Of a DNA stretch of 54,755 nucleotides, positions 1-8,499 are shown piece by piece. Both the position numbers and the translations under genes were made by a program. The stretch is from Pirellulaceae bacterium (GTDB lineage Bacteria > Planctomycetota > Planctomycetia > Pirellulales > Pirellulaceae), in contig JAKVCA010000023.1 in NCBI GenBank assembly GCA_022448315.1, positions 57,481 to 112,235 on the forward strand. The letters are read 5' to 3'. How positions within the stretch are numbered: position 1 is the stretch's first letter; each line of letters starts with the position of its first letter. The notes below the pieces were generated by a model. The model was not told the DNA's origin and searched no databases. It saw only the letters and a program-made list of their open reading frames with translations.

Positions 1-1441
1 GTTGTTTCTGTCCGTCAGGCCAGACAATTTCAAGGTTGACTGGCTCTTGAGAGCCTCCGAGTCCGAAGTGCAATCGCGTCGCACTTTGGTTCCCTTCGCC
101 AGTCCCCGGTTCTACAAAGCGGGTCAAAGTTCGATCTCCGAGCTCAATTCGCACCACCGCGCCAAATGGAGTTCGACTTACCTTTTCTCCATCGCCGACC
201 AGGTCCAATTCGATCCAGTGGCCTCGTTCGGTGGCGTTCAAGAATAGCCGTCCAGCGGTACACAGGTCGAGATCGCCATCGTTGTCGATATCCGCCCAAG
301 CCGATTGATAGGTGGGAGGCAGGTCGGGCAATGTCTCATCCTTTGTGGTATTCCGAAACTTCCACGAACCGTCGTTCGCGTACAGCACTGGAAAGTTCTT
401 GATGCTCCCACTCCCCACCGCATAAACCGTCGTGAAGTAAAGGTCGAGGTCGCCGTCGTTGTCATAATCACCCAGGGCTGCCGAGGCAAAGGATTCCTGC
501 CAGCCAAGTCCCGATCCTTCCGAGCGATCTTCAAATTTGAAATCGCCCTCAGGCCCCAAGTTACGAAGAAACTGCGGGTGATCCTGGCCGGCCCTTGGGT
601 GACTGAAGTTTCCGACAAAAATATCGACATGTCCGTCGTCGTCCAGATCGCCGAGCGCTGACCCAATCGTGTGACCAAAGACACGGTATTGGATCCCACC
701 CGTGTAGTTGATCGTCCCTCCATCTCCAATTCCCGCGGCCTGATATGATTCCGCGGATTCTTCGAACTTCCCTTCACCCTGGTTCAGCCAGAGATGATTC
801 GGCTGAAGTCGATAATTCGAGACGTACACGTCAATCTTCCCATCTTCGTTGAGGTCCGCGGCAGCGACACCTCTCGCCGAATAGCACGCACCTTCCGGAG
901 ATCGCCAGACTTCTTTGAAGCTTCCATCGGGTTGATTGAGAAAGATCACATCGGGGTGGACACGCTGTTCCCAAACTTCGTAACCGCCTACAAACAGATC
1001 AAGGCGACCGTCCTGATTGAAATCGCCCCAAACCGCTCCACGTGAATTCACCGTTGGAAGTTCAGGAAAGTCAACCTGTTCAAATTTGCCTTCGCCCATG
1101 TTTCGATAAAGTCCTCCAGCCCCCGTGAAGAAGAACAGGTCAGGACGCTGATCATTGTCATAGTCTCCCCAGATCGCTTCGCCTCCGGGCAAACCGCTCG
1201 ACTCCACGGGCGACATCGCTTTGCCCTGCTCGTTATGAAAAAGCTTGCCCGCATACAGGTCCATCCAGCCGTCGCCATCGTAATCCGCAAACGCAGCTTT
1301 ACCTCCACCAGAAAATCCCCATGGCTCACTGACATCCGTAAACTGTGCGCTGAGGTTCGGATTCCCACTGAATCCCGAAAATAAGACAAGCAGGGGGACG
1401 ATCGATCTGGGGCGAATAAGAAACGGTTTTTCGATTTTCAT
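1..1441 (-). CDS. FG-GAP/VCBS repeat protein with ASPIC/UnbV domain (CRTAC1-like), 3' end outside window
   Basis: Reading leftwards from an ATG at 1441, the frame stays open to the window edge (480 codons, no stop seen), so the gene is partial. The N-terminus is a signal peptide ending near L-S-A-Q. At least seven Ca-binding FG-GAP/VCBS motifs of the form D-x-D-x-D-G-x-x-D follow (for example DYDGDGWMD, DFNQDGRLD, DLDDDGHVD, DYDNDGDLD), as in a seven-bladed integrin-like propeller. The last visible part (TPFGAVVRIEL, then a G-x-G-N-Q-S-A stretch and LHFGLG) matches the ASPIC/UnbV domain that closes CRTAC1-type proteins. The product is probably secreted or periplasmic and adhesive or glycan-binding; its substrate cannot be deduced. 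It diverges from the phosphonate unit on its right. Confidence 0.9.
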   Translation of the reverse strand, partial: MKIEKPFLIRPRSIVPLLVLFSGFSGNPNLSAQFTDVSEPWGFSGGGKAAFADYDGDGWMDLYAGKLFHNEQGKAMSPVESSGLPGGEAIWGDYDNDQRPDLFFFTGAGGLYRNMGEGKFEQVDFPELPTVNSRGAVWGDFNQDGRLDLFVGGYEVWEQRVHPDVIFLNQPDGSFKEVWRSPEGACYSARGVAAADLNEDGKIDVYVSNYRLQPNHLWLNQGEGKFEESAESYQAAGIGDGGTINYTGGIQYRVFGHTIGSALGDLDDDGHVDIFVGNFSHPRAGQDHPQFLRNLGPEGDFKFEDRSEGSGLGWQESFASAALGDYDNDGDLDLYFTTVYAVGSGSIKNFPVLYANDGSWKFRNTTKDETLPDLPPTYQSAWADIDNDGDLDLCTAGRLFLNATERGHWIELDLVGDGEKVSRTPFGAVVRIELGDRTLTRFVEPGTGEGNQSATRLHFGLGGSQEPVNLEIVWPDGQKQ

Positions 1442-1966
1442 GGCAACCCATTTCAACGTTTTAGGGAGGGTGATTGCAGCACTTGTCCGCATCGTTAACG
1501 GAGTCAGAAAAGGCTGTTAAACCGAACAGGAATCGTATCATTCTTCCAAATACAATTCGAGTAAACGTCATCACCTTTTCCAATCAATGCCGCAACGTAG
1601 CCACATAAGATTCATAGGACGGGCCCCCGCCCCACTCCCCCACCGTGAGTTTCATCAACTTGATATCCCGCTCTCGTGGCATTCCATCGGTAATCCCCGA
1701 ACAGGTAGACTGTAGGAATTAAAGGTCGGCACACAGATGTCTTTTTCGACCACGGAAACATCCCTGAAGATCGGTGATCCTCTCGCCCACCAACCTGCCC
1801 TCTCGACGAGAGCCAAGACGTCTTCGCAAGTAACACATGGGTCTAAACCTCGAAGCACTCTCCCAGGCGAGTCAGATTTCTGCGATCGACAAGAGTGGCT
1901 GACGGCGAACCGTTGACCTCGCGAAAAAACTCGGCTGGCATCGATCACCTACGAGAAGATACACGC
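1442..1966. other. Divergent intergenic region, no gene recognised
   Basis: This 525-base stretch separates two divergent genes and should carry both promoters. Short frames run through it on both strands (for example 1655-1948 on the minus strand), but none shows a domain, a signal peptide or a good ribosome binding site. I found no convincing promoter boxes, hairpin or repeat. Confidence 0.5.
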
Positions 1967-3091
1967 ATGAACACGCAACACGACGTCATTGTGATCGGAG
2001 GGGGCATTCTAGGTCTTGCTCAAGCCTGGACTGCATCACGAAGAGGATTTCGCGTCTTACTTCTGGAACGTGAATCAAGGGCCATGGGCGCCTCAGTTCG
2101 CAACTTCGGAATGATCTGGCCCGTAGGGCAGAATGCGGGACGGCCCCATGAAATCGCACTCAAGTCCAGAGCGATCTGGCTCGAACTGCAGCAATTGGGT
2201 GTTGTGGAAGTCGAGACCTGCGGCTCCATTCATCTGGCATACCGGGAAGATGAGTGGAACGTCCTTCGGGAATTCACCGCATTAGAAAGTCATCCGGTAA
2301 AACTCCTCTCGCGCGAAGAGGTGCTTGAGAGGCATCCACTGGTCAACCCGGACGGCCTTCTCGGTGGCATGTACAGCGATACCGAACTTCGAGTGGATCC
2401 GCGAACCGCCTCGCTCAAAATTGGGCAGTGGCTTGATTCTCAAGAGAATGTCACCTGTCAGTACAACACGCCTGTCACTCAGGTCGATTTCCCCCACGTG
2501 GAGACCGCAACCGGGAAAAAGTATACGGCCGATCATATCGTGATCTGCAGCGGGAGCGATCTGACCACTTTGGTTGGTGAGCGATTCGCCGCCTCAGGCT
2601 TACGACCTTGCAAGTTGCAGATGCTAAAATCAAAGCCACAGCAGGGACTACCTCGCAACTTGCCCCACCTTGCGAGCGGCTTGACGCTCAGACATTACAC
2701 ATCATTTCTACCCTGCCAATCGCTCGGTGCCCTGAAGGAACGGATACAGAAAGAAAGCCCAGAACTGGATCAATTTGGGATTCATGTAATGGCTTCCGTC
2801 TTCCCATCGGGAGACGTCATTCTCGGTGACTCACATGAATATGGCGATGACATCAGTCCATTCGACAAATCGGAAATTGATGACCTGATCATTCGCGAGC
2901 TACGAAAGTTGATTCGCCTTTCTGACTGGCAAATGACCGAGCGATGGCATGGCATCTACACGAAACACCCAAACCACCTTGTGTTTGAAGAAACTTTTGA
3001 TGGAGGAGTCCATGCTTTCGTCGGTCCCGGGGGAGCCGGAATGACGATGTCATTCGGTCTTGCGGACGACGCATGGAATCGCTGGATCTGA
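1967..3091 (+). CDS. FAD-dependent oxidoreductase of the TIGR03364 (HpnW) type, probable aminophosphonate oxidase
   Basis: A 374-residue DAO-fold flavoprotein. The N-terminal Rossmann motif V-I-G-G-G-I-L-G (residues 9-16) binds the FAD ADP moiety, and GASVRNFGMIWP near residue 42 is a signature I associate with TIGR03364. The C-terminal GPGGAGMTMSFGLA matches the second FAD-contact region. The frame is open 24 codons further upstream, but the ATG at 1967 is preceded by GAGAAG and gives the family's usual N-terminus. TIGR03364 proteins are typically encoded beside phosphonatases, and some have been reported to oxidatively deaminate aminoethylphosphonate derivatives to phosphonoacetaldehyde. 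The next gene is that phosphonatase, 8 bases downstream. No aminoethylphosphonate transaminase (PhnW) is in the window, so I infer this enzyme feeds PhnX. The exact substrate is unknown. Confidence 0.88.
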   Translation: MNTQHDVIVIGGGILGLAQAWTASRRGFRVLLLERESRAMGASVRNFGMIWPVGQNAGRPHEIALKSRAIWLELQQLGVVEVETCGSIHLAYREDEWNVLREFTALESHPVKLLSREEVLERHPLVNPDGLLGGMYSDTELRVDPRTASLKIGQWLDSQENVTCQYNTPVTQVDFPHVETATGKKYTADHIVICSGSDLTTLVGERFAASGLRPCKLQMLKSKPQQGLPRNLPHLASGLTLRHYTSFLPCQSLGALKERIQKESPELDQFGIHVMASVFPSGDVILGDSHEYGDDISPFDKSEIDDLIIRELRKLIRLSDWQMTERWHGIYTKHPNHLVFEETFDGGVHAFVGPGGAGMTMSFGLADDAWNRWI

Positions 3092-3099
3092 GGAAAGCT

Positions 3100-3918
3100 A
3101 TGAACGAATCGTTTAAACACCTTTGCGGTGTTGTTTTGGACTGGGCCGGCACAACCATTGACTTTGGCAGCCGCGCTCCCGCGAGCGTTTTTCAGGAAAT
3201 CTTCAGGCAACGTGGCATTGCCATTTCGCAAGCCGAGGCACGCGGCCCCATGGGAATGGCAAAACGTGATCATATCGCGGCCATCGCTTCCACCACTCGT
3301 ATTGCCGACGCTTGGAAAACCACGCATGGCCATGTTTGTTCTGAGGACGATATAGACGCCATGTACCGCGATTTTCTTCCACTTCAAAAAGCAACCCTAG
3401 CGTCTCATTGTGATCTGATTCCGGGAATCGCCGAGATGTTTCGGAACATGCGCGAATGCGAATTGAAGATCGGGTCCTCGACGGGTTACACCCGGGAGTT
3501 GATGGACGTCGTTGTGCCCATCGCGCGGGAACAAGGGTACGATCCTGATTGCGTTCTATGTGCTGAAGATGCACCCAAAGGACGGCCCGCTCCCTTCCTT
3601 CTGTTTATCGCAGCCATGCAACTGGACATCTATCCGATGTGGAGAATCGTCAAGGTAGACGACACGCCGGTTGGAATTGAGGCCGGTAAAAATGCGGGGT
3701 GCTGGACCGTCGGCGTGACCCGAACGGGGAACGGCGTTGGGCTTTCTGAAAGCGAATTCGAGGCCCTCTCCGAAGAGGAGCGAACCGCAAAGATCCAGAC
3801 TGCAGGCGAGACGCTTCTGTCCGCCGGCGCAGACTACCTGGTCGAGTCGGCCGCAGATTTAATGCCGGTTTTGAGGGAAATCGATGACCGCATTTCATCG
3901 GGCAATCGCCCATCTTGA
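3100..3918 (+). CDS. phnX: Phosphonoacetaldehyde hydrolase (phosphonatase)
   Basis: A 272-residue HAD-superfamily hydrolase, the normal length for PhnX. It cleaves the C-P bond of phosphonoacetaldehyde to acetaldehyde and phosphate in the cytoplasm. LDWAGTT supplies the nucleophile Asp14, with Ala at the +2 position as expected for phosphonatase. GPMGMAKRDHI in the cap supplies Lys55, matching the Schiff-base lysine of the family. GSSTGY is HAD motif 2, and VKVDDTPVGIEAGKNAGCWTVGV carries the Mg-binding acidic loop. A frame start at 3073 lies inside the upstream gene; the ATG at 3100 has a strong AGGAAAG that overlaps the FAD oxidase stop, so the two genes are probably co-transcribed and translationally coupled. 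Confidence 0.95.
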   Translation: MNESFKHLCGVVLDWAGTTIDFGSRAPASVFQEIFRQRGIAISQAEARGPMGMAKRDHIAAIASTTRIADAWKTTHGHVCSEDDIDAMYRDFLPLQKATLASHCDLIPGIAEMFRNMRECELKIGSSTGYTRELMDVVVPIAREQGYDPDCVLCAEDAPKGRPAPFLLFIAAMQLDIYPMWRIVKVDDTPVGIEAGKNAGCWTVGVTRTGNGVGLSESEFEALSEEERTAKIQTAGETLLSAGADYLVESAADLMPVLREIDDRISSGNRPS

Positions 3919-3943
3919 AGACGCTAAGCTGGAAGCTCGACGT

Positions 3944-4204
3944 TTAAGCTAGGACTTCGTGAACGACCCTTCCATGAACGTTAGTCAGTCCCCGATCGAG
4001 AACATTGTGGCAAAAAGTTAGTCGTTCATGATCGATTCCCAGCATGTGTAAAATCGTGCCATTAAGATCGTAGCCGGTCGTGGCGTCGGCGGTGAATTCG
4101 TCTTGACCGAGACACTTCAAGCAGATGGCGATGACTCGGACCTTCGAGAGGGTCCGCAACAAGGCAGGTGTGAAAGTGACCGTAAGATCTAGCAAGGTTC
4201 GCAA
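3944..4204 (-). pseudogene. Remnant of a DUF1501 protein (C-terminal end only)
   Basis: The last 50 or so residues of this 86-codon frame (from Q-D-E-F at about 4105 down to the stop at 3944) match the end of planctomycete DUF1501 proteins: [16 protein letters not shown], then L-T-N-V-H-G-R-V-V and a terminal L-A. A complete DUF1501 protein is around 450-500 residues with a twin-arginine start; nothing recognisable lies upstream on this strand, and the first 33 codons do not fit the family. I read it as a decayed gene, not a small functional one. The left-over piece lies between phnX and the DUF2293 gene. Confidence 0.75.
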
Positions 4205-4322
4205 GTCGGGCGAATCTCAAGGACTTGTGCGCGGGAATGTCGTAACTCGGCGAAGCTTAGAAATCGATTGATACCGACTCATAAATGCGATTCCATCCAA
4301 CTGACCGATGGGAGTCGCACTC

Positions 4323-5018
4323 TCATTTCGACGCCGAATCCTCTGAAAGCGATCGATAAAGAGGACACGCGGGACCTGGAGCCGCCCCAGTTCGATACTG
4401 ATCTAAAATCTGGCGTGACCGTGCTGCCAACATCCTCCGGACTTCTCGACGCTTTCCGCGAACGCGGGGAATCACCATGGAATCGTAGGCGGTCGTCTGA
4501 TGTCGCATCCAGGCGATCACTGCAGCTTCAGCCCTTCGCTCAATGGGAATCTTTTGAGTACGAGCGACAGTACCACTGCCCACGGGAGTCGCATGCCTGG
4601 CGACTTCGCGCGCAAGACGTTCCCCTAATGATCGATGTCGTACGTGGAACCTCAGGAACTGTCTGACGGCGAGCGTAAAATCCTCGACGTATTCCGTCTG
4701 CTTCTTGGCGCGTCGACGCTCGTCAGACTGTCTTTTTTTTTGGTACTGCTCGGTGGACCGCTCTTCTTCGAGTTGTCGTTTCAGGCGATCGATTGTCGTT
4801 TTGGGCGCCCAGATACCTAAAGAAAAGACCCGACGGCCTTTTCGTTGTTGAATACACCAAGCTTCACCAGCCTTCTTAACTCGACGTGTCAAAGTCGCGT
4901 CACCGGGCGGAAGAAGGACCCAGTCACTGGGGACCTTCCGAATCGAGTCATTGGATTCCCGAACCGTTCTCGGTCGGGGGCCGGGTTGAAAAATCAATGG
5001 ATCCATGGGTTTCGTCAT
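4323..5018 (-). CDS. DUF2293 domain-containing protein
   Basis: A 231-residue cytoplasmic, strongly basic protein. The C-terminal half is the DUF2293 domain: LAREVARHATPVGSGTVART, then I-P-I-E-R-R-A-E-A-A-V-I-A-W-M-R-H-Q-T-T-A-Y-D and a run of basic residues (RVRGKRREVRR). A predicted charged helix (about residues 85-125, rich in R, K, E and Q) precedes it. The frame is open to 5150, but the ATG at 5018 is preceded by GGAG four bases upstream and starts at the usual place (MTKPMDPL). The family's function is unknown; the basic, conserved H-Q-T-T-A-Y segment would suit nucleic-acid binding, but this is a guess. It is divergent from the esterase-like gene at 5344. Confidence 0.85.
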   Translation of the reverse strand: MTKPMDPLIFQPGPRPRTVRESNDSIRKVPSDWVLLPPGDATLTRRVKKAGEAWCIQQRKGRRVFSLGIWAPKTTIDRLKRQLEEERSTEQYQKKRQSDERRRAKKQTEYVEDFTLAVRQFLRFHVRHRSLGERLAREVARHATPVGSGTVARTQKIPIERRAEAAVIAWMRHQTTAYDSMVIPRVRGKRREVRRMLAARSRQILDQYRTGAAPGPACPLYRSLSEDSASK

Positions 5019-5343
5019 GTTACTCCAATAGTGTGGGCCAGAATGGAAAGCTGCAGGCTGTCGCGGCAACCCAACGACACGGTCAAACTTCCGTAACCCG
5101 AAAAAGGTCTCAATCCGGAAATAAGATATCGTCGGATCACGCCGAAGCAAGCGATGATGTTATGCCGAGAATCCACTGCAATTTTAAACGGTTTGTGATC
5201 GACATCCCGCTCCTGATAGACTGACTCAATCACGAGCGGACCCTATCCGGCGGATCCTGCGGCCAAATTTTTTTACCTGAGTGGAGCGGAGAAGAATCTT
5301 CTCCGTGAACCACTTCCGCTCAACTCCTTCTCGGTACTTTCCC
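5019..5343. other. Divergent intergenic region upstream of DUF2293 and esterase-like genes
   Basis: This 325-base stretch lies between divergent starts and must carry both promoters. A frame enters it from the DUF2293 side (to 5150) but contains nothing family-like. I saw no clear operator, hairpin or repeat. Confidence 0.4.
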
Positions 5344-6999
5344 ATGAACTTCAAGCGTGTTTCACTCTCTCTGACTTGCTCACTCCTTTTGAGCTCGTTG
5401 ACGATCGCCATGGAAACGAGTGAGCCGATACGGGTTTTCATTTTCGCCGGTCAATCCAACATGGTGGGCTCAGACTCCAAAGTTGACGACATCCGCCGAT
5501 TCCCTCCTTTCATTGAGCTGGAAAAACCTCAGGCCAATGTGAAATTTTCATACTGCATCGGACGTGAAAATAAATTGCGTTCCGATGGATGGGTCCATCT
5601 GCAACCGGTCAACAACGTCGTGGGGCCAGAATTGAGTTTCGCGAGAGCCATCTCCGAGGCGAGCGAGGGTCCGATCGCCATCATCAAATGTGCTGCGGGA
5701 GGAACGCATCTCGGGGGGGACTGGAATCCTGACGAACCCTCCGGATTCGAAATGTACCCGCTTCTCCTTGAAGAGGTCACACAGGCGCTTGCTGCTCTGG
5801 ATCGTGAAAACTTACCGTGGCGACTCGAAGGCTTCATGTGGCATCAGGGCGAGAACGATATGTTCAACGAAGACTACATGAACAATTACGGGGAAAATTT
5901 ATCCCGCTTCATGGAATGCGTTCGCCGCGATCTCAAGGCTCCCAAGCTTCCATTTTTTGTGGGTGAACTTTGTACCAAAACCATCTGGGGCATGGACCTC
6001 CGCCCGAGAATGTATGCCATTAGCGTCGGACAAAAAGAAGCCGTCGCTCGGGACGATCACGCGACCTATATCCCCACGTCGCACGTTGGTGTGGAGATTG
6101 GTGGCGGCGTGGGACTTCATTACCACTACGGGACCCTCGGTCAACTCGAACACGGCATCAACTACGCTCAAGCCTACCTCCGATCGATCCAACGTTACGC
6201 GCCTCCCCAACGAACCCTCAGTCCTTGGCCTTACCCCAAAGGGAGCACCATTCAGTTGGTGGTCTTGGCAGGTCATCGCAATATGGAAGGTGAGCGAGCC
6301 TTCACGCAACAAGCTAAGGAAACACCCGGGGCCGCGACGTTGTTGCAGGACCGTCCGGACATCGCCTACCGCTACGCTTTGGGAGGAGGTGTTCGAAAGT
6401 CCAACTCGTGGGAACCATTAGGAACCGTCGGTTTTTATGATACTTTCGGGCCAGAACTCAGCTTTGCACGCGATGCGGTAGGTGATGGCCAACGCCACCT
6501 GGCCATCGTCAAATTCACCCATAGCGGTTCCCAGATGATCGACTGGACACCCGAGGGCAGTGTGGCGAAGAGTCGAAATCTGTATCCCGCATGGATCGAT
6601 TTCATTCAAACTGCCATTTCAGACTTGGAAAAAAGAGGCCACGGGGTCGAAATTGCCGCCATCCTCTATCACGTGGGTGAAAATGACATGTCCTTCGGCC
6701 CCTTCAGGAAATCTGCGCCCAAGCATCTTAGGAATTTAGTGGAGTCCACACGAAAGGATCTTGGCCTTCCCGATCTCCGCTGGATCGTCAGTCAGCAAAC
6801 GCCGACGCAGGACGAAAGGGTGAGCGAGATCGACGTCGTTGCCGACATCGCGGAAATCGCCGAAGACGATCGTTACATGATGCACGTGACCCATTTGGAG
6901 CTTCCACCCCAAGAGAAGCAGTTGGTCATCAACACGGCGGGAATCATTCGGCTCGGCGAAGTCCTTGCCGAGGCATTTCAAGAGAGCCAGTCCCGCTGA
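5344..6999 (+). CDS. Tandem sialate O-acetylesterase-like (SASA, SGNH fold) exported protein
   Basis: A 551-residue protein with a signal peptide (MNFKRVSLSL..., ending near T-I-A). It contains two copies of the SASA/DUF303 carbohydrate esterase domain. Copy 1 (about 28-285) has the nucleophile block FAGQSNMVG (Ser38), MWHQGENDM (166-173) and a closing H-Y-G-T-L-G-Q-L (His261), so it looks active. Copy 2 (about 300-545) keeps the pattern but has LAGHRNMEG where GQSN should be (Ser replaced by Arg312), YHVGENDM, and VINTAGIIRLG in place of the usual H-F-N-T-A-G, so Ser and His both seem lost. I chose ATG 5344 over an upstream frame start at 5281 because it begins the signal peptide. The likely role is deacetylation of a polysaccharide, with copy 2 structural or glycan-binding. 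Confidence 0.88.
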   Translation: MNFKRVSLSLTCSLLLSSLTIAMETSEPIRVFIFAGQSNMVGSDSKVDDIRRFPPFIELEKPQANVKFSYCIGRENKLRSDGWVHLQPVNNVVGPELSFARAISEASEGPIAIIKCAAGGTHLGGDWNPDEPSGFEMYPLLLEEVTQALAALDRENLPWRLEGFMWHQGENDMFNEDYMNNYGENLSRFMECVRRDLKAPKLPFFVGELCTKTIWGMDLRPRMYAISVGQKEAVARDDHATYIPTSHVGVEIGGGVGLHYHYGTLGQLEHGINYAQAYLRSIQRYAPPQRTLSPWPYPKGSTIQLVVLAGHRNMEGERAFTQQAKETPGAATLLQDRPDIAYRYALGGGVRKSNSWEPLGTVGFYDTFGPELSFARDAVGDGQRHLAIVKFTHSGSQMIDWTPEGSVAKSRNLYPAWIDFIQTAISDLEKRGHGVEIAAILYHVGENDMSFGPFRKSAPKHLRNLVESTRKDLGLPDLRWIVSQQTPTQDERVSEIDVVADIAEIAEDDRYMMHVTHLELPPQEKQLVINTAGIIRLGEVLAEAFQESQSR

Positions 7000-7183
7000 A
7001 CAACTCCGCCAAGGCCCACCTCGGATACTTCAGAGAACGCCCTCGAATTCAGGCCCCGCGGACAAAGAATGGTGCAGGGGAGATTGAGAGTAAAACGGAA
7101 GACGTTAGTCACGGCGTTCAAGCCCCCATTTGCACGCGACCCATCTTCCTCGCCCTGGGCAACATGAGCGGACGATTTTTCAC

Positions 7184-7981
7184 TTACTTTGACGCCTTTT
7201 TATTTGTTCGTTTCGGCAATTCAGTCGGCGTCTTTCGAGTCCACGACATCTCCTCTCCGAGCATGTCTTTGACCGTCTTCTGCTGATCTTCATCAAGTTC
7301 GTCAAGTAGTTTTTCAAACGTCTCTTTCCGCAACTCCGCGACTTTTCTCTCGAACTCCTGCCTCAGCTCCAAGCCTTTTTCCCTGATCTTCTCCACATCG
7401 TCTTCATCCAGATCTAGTTCCGATCTGAAGGGGTCCGCTGTGATCACCTGAGCGATGTCCCGCTCTCGAATCAACCTTTGAAAACCAACCTGCCGGAGAC
7501 GTTCAATTTGATGGGGAAGAACCGATTTGCGAAGCTCTCGATCGTATCGGTCTTTGACGCGACCCACCATTTCGACCAACTGTGCCGGTTCGCGCCGTTG
7601 ACCAGAAAGTGCTTCTCTGACGTCCTCCACCATGGACTGGCGAAGTTCCTTGGCTCGCGTCTGCAACTCCTCGAACTGATAATCCTCCATTCCAATTTCT
7701 TTCCGCACGTCGCCGTTCTGCAACATCGACATCAAGTTGGGATCTTGTTTCCTCGGAGACTGCTCCAATCCAAGTCCACCTTGCTGAACCTCAATTTCTC
7801 GCAGTGCTTTGTAAAGCGGTCCAAGCACGGCTTTCTGAGTTTCAGGATCACTGAATTCCCACAACTGCCCAACGAGAATCTTGGACTCGTTCACGACAGG
7901 TTGCCCCTCACCTTTTTCCTGAGCGGGCAACTGGGAAGAAACGGCGATCAGTACGACGACAGAAAAAAATTTTAGTCTCAC
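7184..7981 (-). CDS. Exported charged helical protein, function unknown
   Basis: About 265 residues. I chose the GTG at 7981 because GGAGAG lies eight bases upstream and a compact signal peptide follows (RLKFFSVVVLIAVSSQLPAQ); an in-frame ATG start at 8044 would put 21 odd residues before it. The mature protein is almost entirely charged helix, very rich in E, R, K and L, with two similar stretches: one around YQFEELQTRAKELRQSMVED and one around DVEKIREKGLELRQEFERKV. The repeated D-x-x-x-x-x-I-R-x-K-x-x-E-L pattern resembles periplasmic Spy/CpxP-like or LTxxQ-type helical proteins, but the match is loose. The tail is basic (KRTNKKASK). It stands alone between a convergent esterase-like gene and a divergent propeller gene. 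Confidence 0.7.
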   Translation of the reverse strand: MRLKFFSVVVLIAVSSQLPAQEKGEGQPVVNESKILVGQLWEFSDPETQKAVLGPLYKALREIEVQQGGLGLEQSPRKQDPNLMSMLQNGDVRKEIGMEDYQFEELQTRAKELRQSMVEDVREALSGQRREPAQLVEMVGRVKDRYDRELRKSVLPHQIERLRQVGFQRLIRERDIAQVITADPFRSELDLDEDDVEKIREKGLELRQEFERKVAELRKETFEKLLDELDEDQQKTVKDMLGEEMSWTRKTPTELPKRTNKKASK

Positions 7982-8499
7982 TTCTTTAGCTCTCCGAAGC
8001 ACCCGCATTTCAGTCATATCTGAGCGAGCAACCAGTCGTTGCAAAACGCTCCAAAACCCAGGAAAGGCCCCACCAGAGGCGAGATGGGCGACGGCATTCC
8101 AGGAGGTTTTTCCAACCCATTCAACCCAATGGCTTTCAGGGCAACCTTCGACATACTTAGCATTTTGAGAAGCGACCGCATCAACTGCAAGCGTAAGCGT
8201 CGATAATCCTCACCGAACCCATGAGGCTGACCGCCAACTTTTTGGCCCGATATGAACTTGAGTATCACCCACAATGCTCAAGTTTTGCCCGGGCAATCGA
8301 AGGGAAGCGAGCAAGCTTTAAATATAGAAGATCGAGCCACAGAGCTCCGGGTTAGGCCTTCTTGCATTCCCTGATTTCTAAGCCCAACTGGAGGAACATG
8401 ATGCTTGGAATACACTCTTTTCCATCACACCAGCCTGATCGTTTTTGATAGTATTGGGCGAACCCATCTTGTTGTCCCTGCGGTCACGGAGTCGCATCG
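7982..8499. other. Intergenic region with a 21-base repeat fragment and a possible leader ORF
   Basis: This 518-base stretch lies between divergent genes. A minus-strand frame (8014-8274, 86 codons) overlaps the neighbouring gene and has no recognisable features, so I do not call it. At about 8200-8219 lies CGATAATCCTCACCGAACC, which recurs rearranged at 35713-35741. At 8398 an ATG-ATG pair follows a strong GGAGGA and opens a 15- or 16-codon frame ending in TGA, about 50 bases before the propeller gene start. It could be a leader peptide or chance. Confidence 0.4.

Noticed and set aside
238-777. A 179-codon minus frame at the left edge
   Set aside because: It is in a different phase from the FG-GAP/ASPIC gene on the same strand, whose repeated D-x-D-G motifs prove the real frame.
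1612-1948. Overlapping minus frames between the FG-GAP and FAD oxidase genes
   Set aside because: No domain, no signal peptide, and two competing frames; probably chance in a promoter region.
8014-8274. An 86-codon minus frame beside the helical exported protein
   Set aside because: It overlaps the neighbouring gene's upstream frame, has no ribosome site and no family resemblance; part of it is the 21-base repeat read through.
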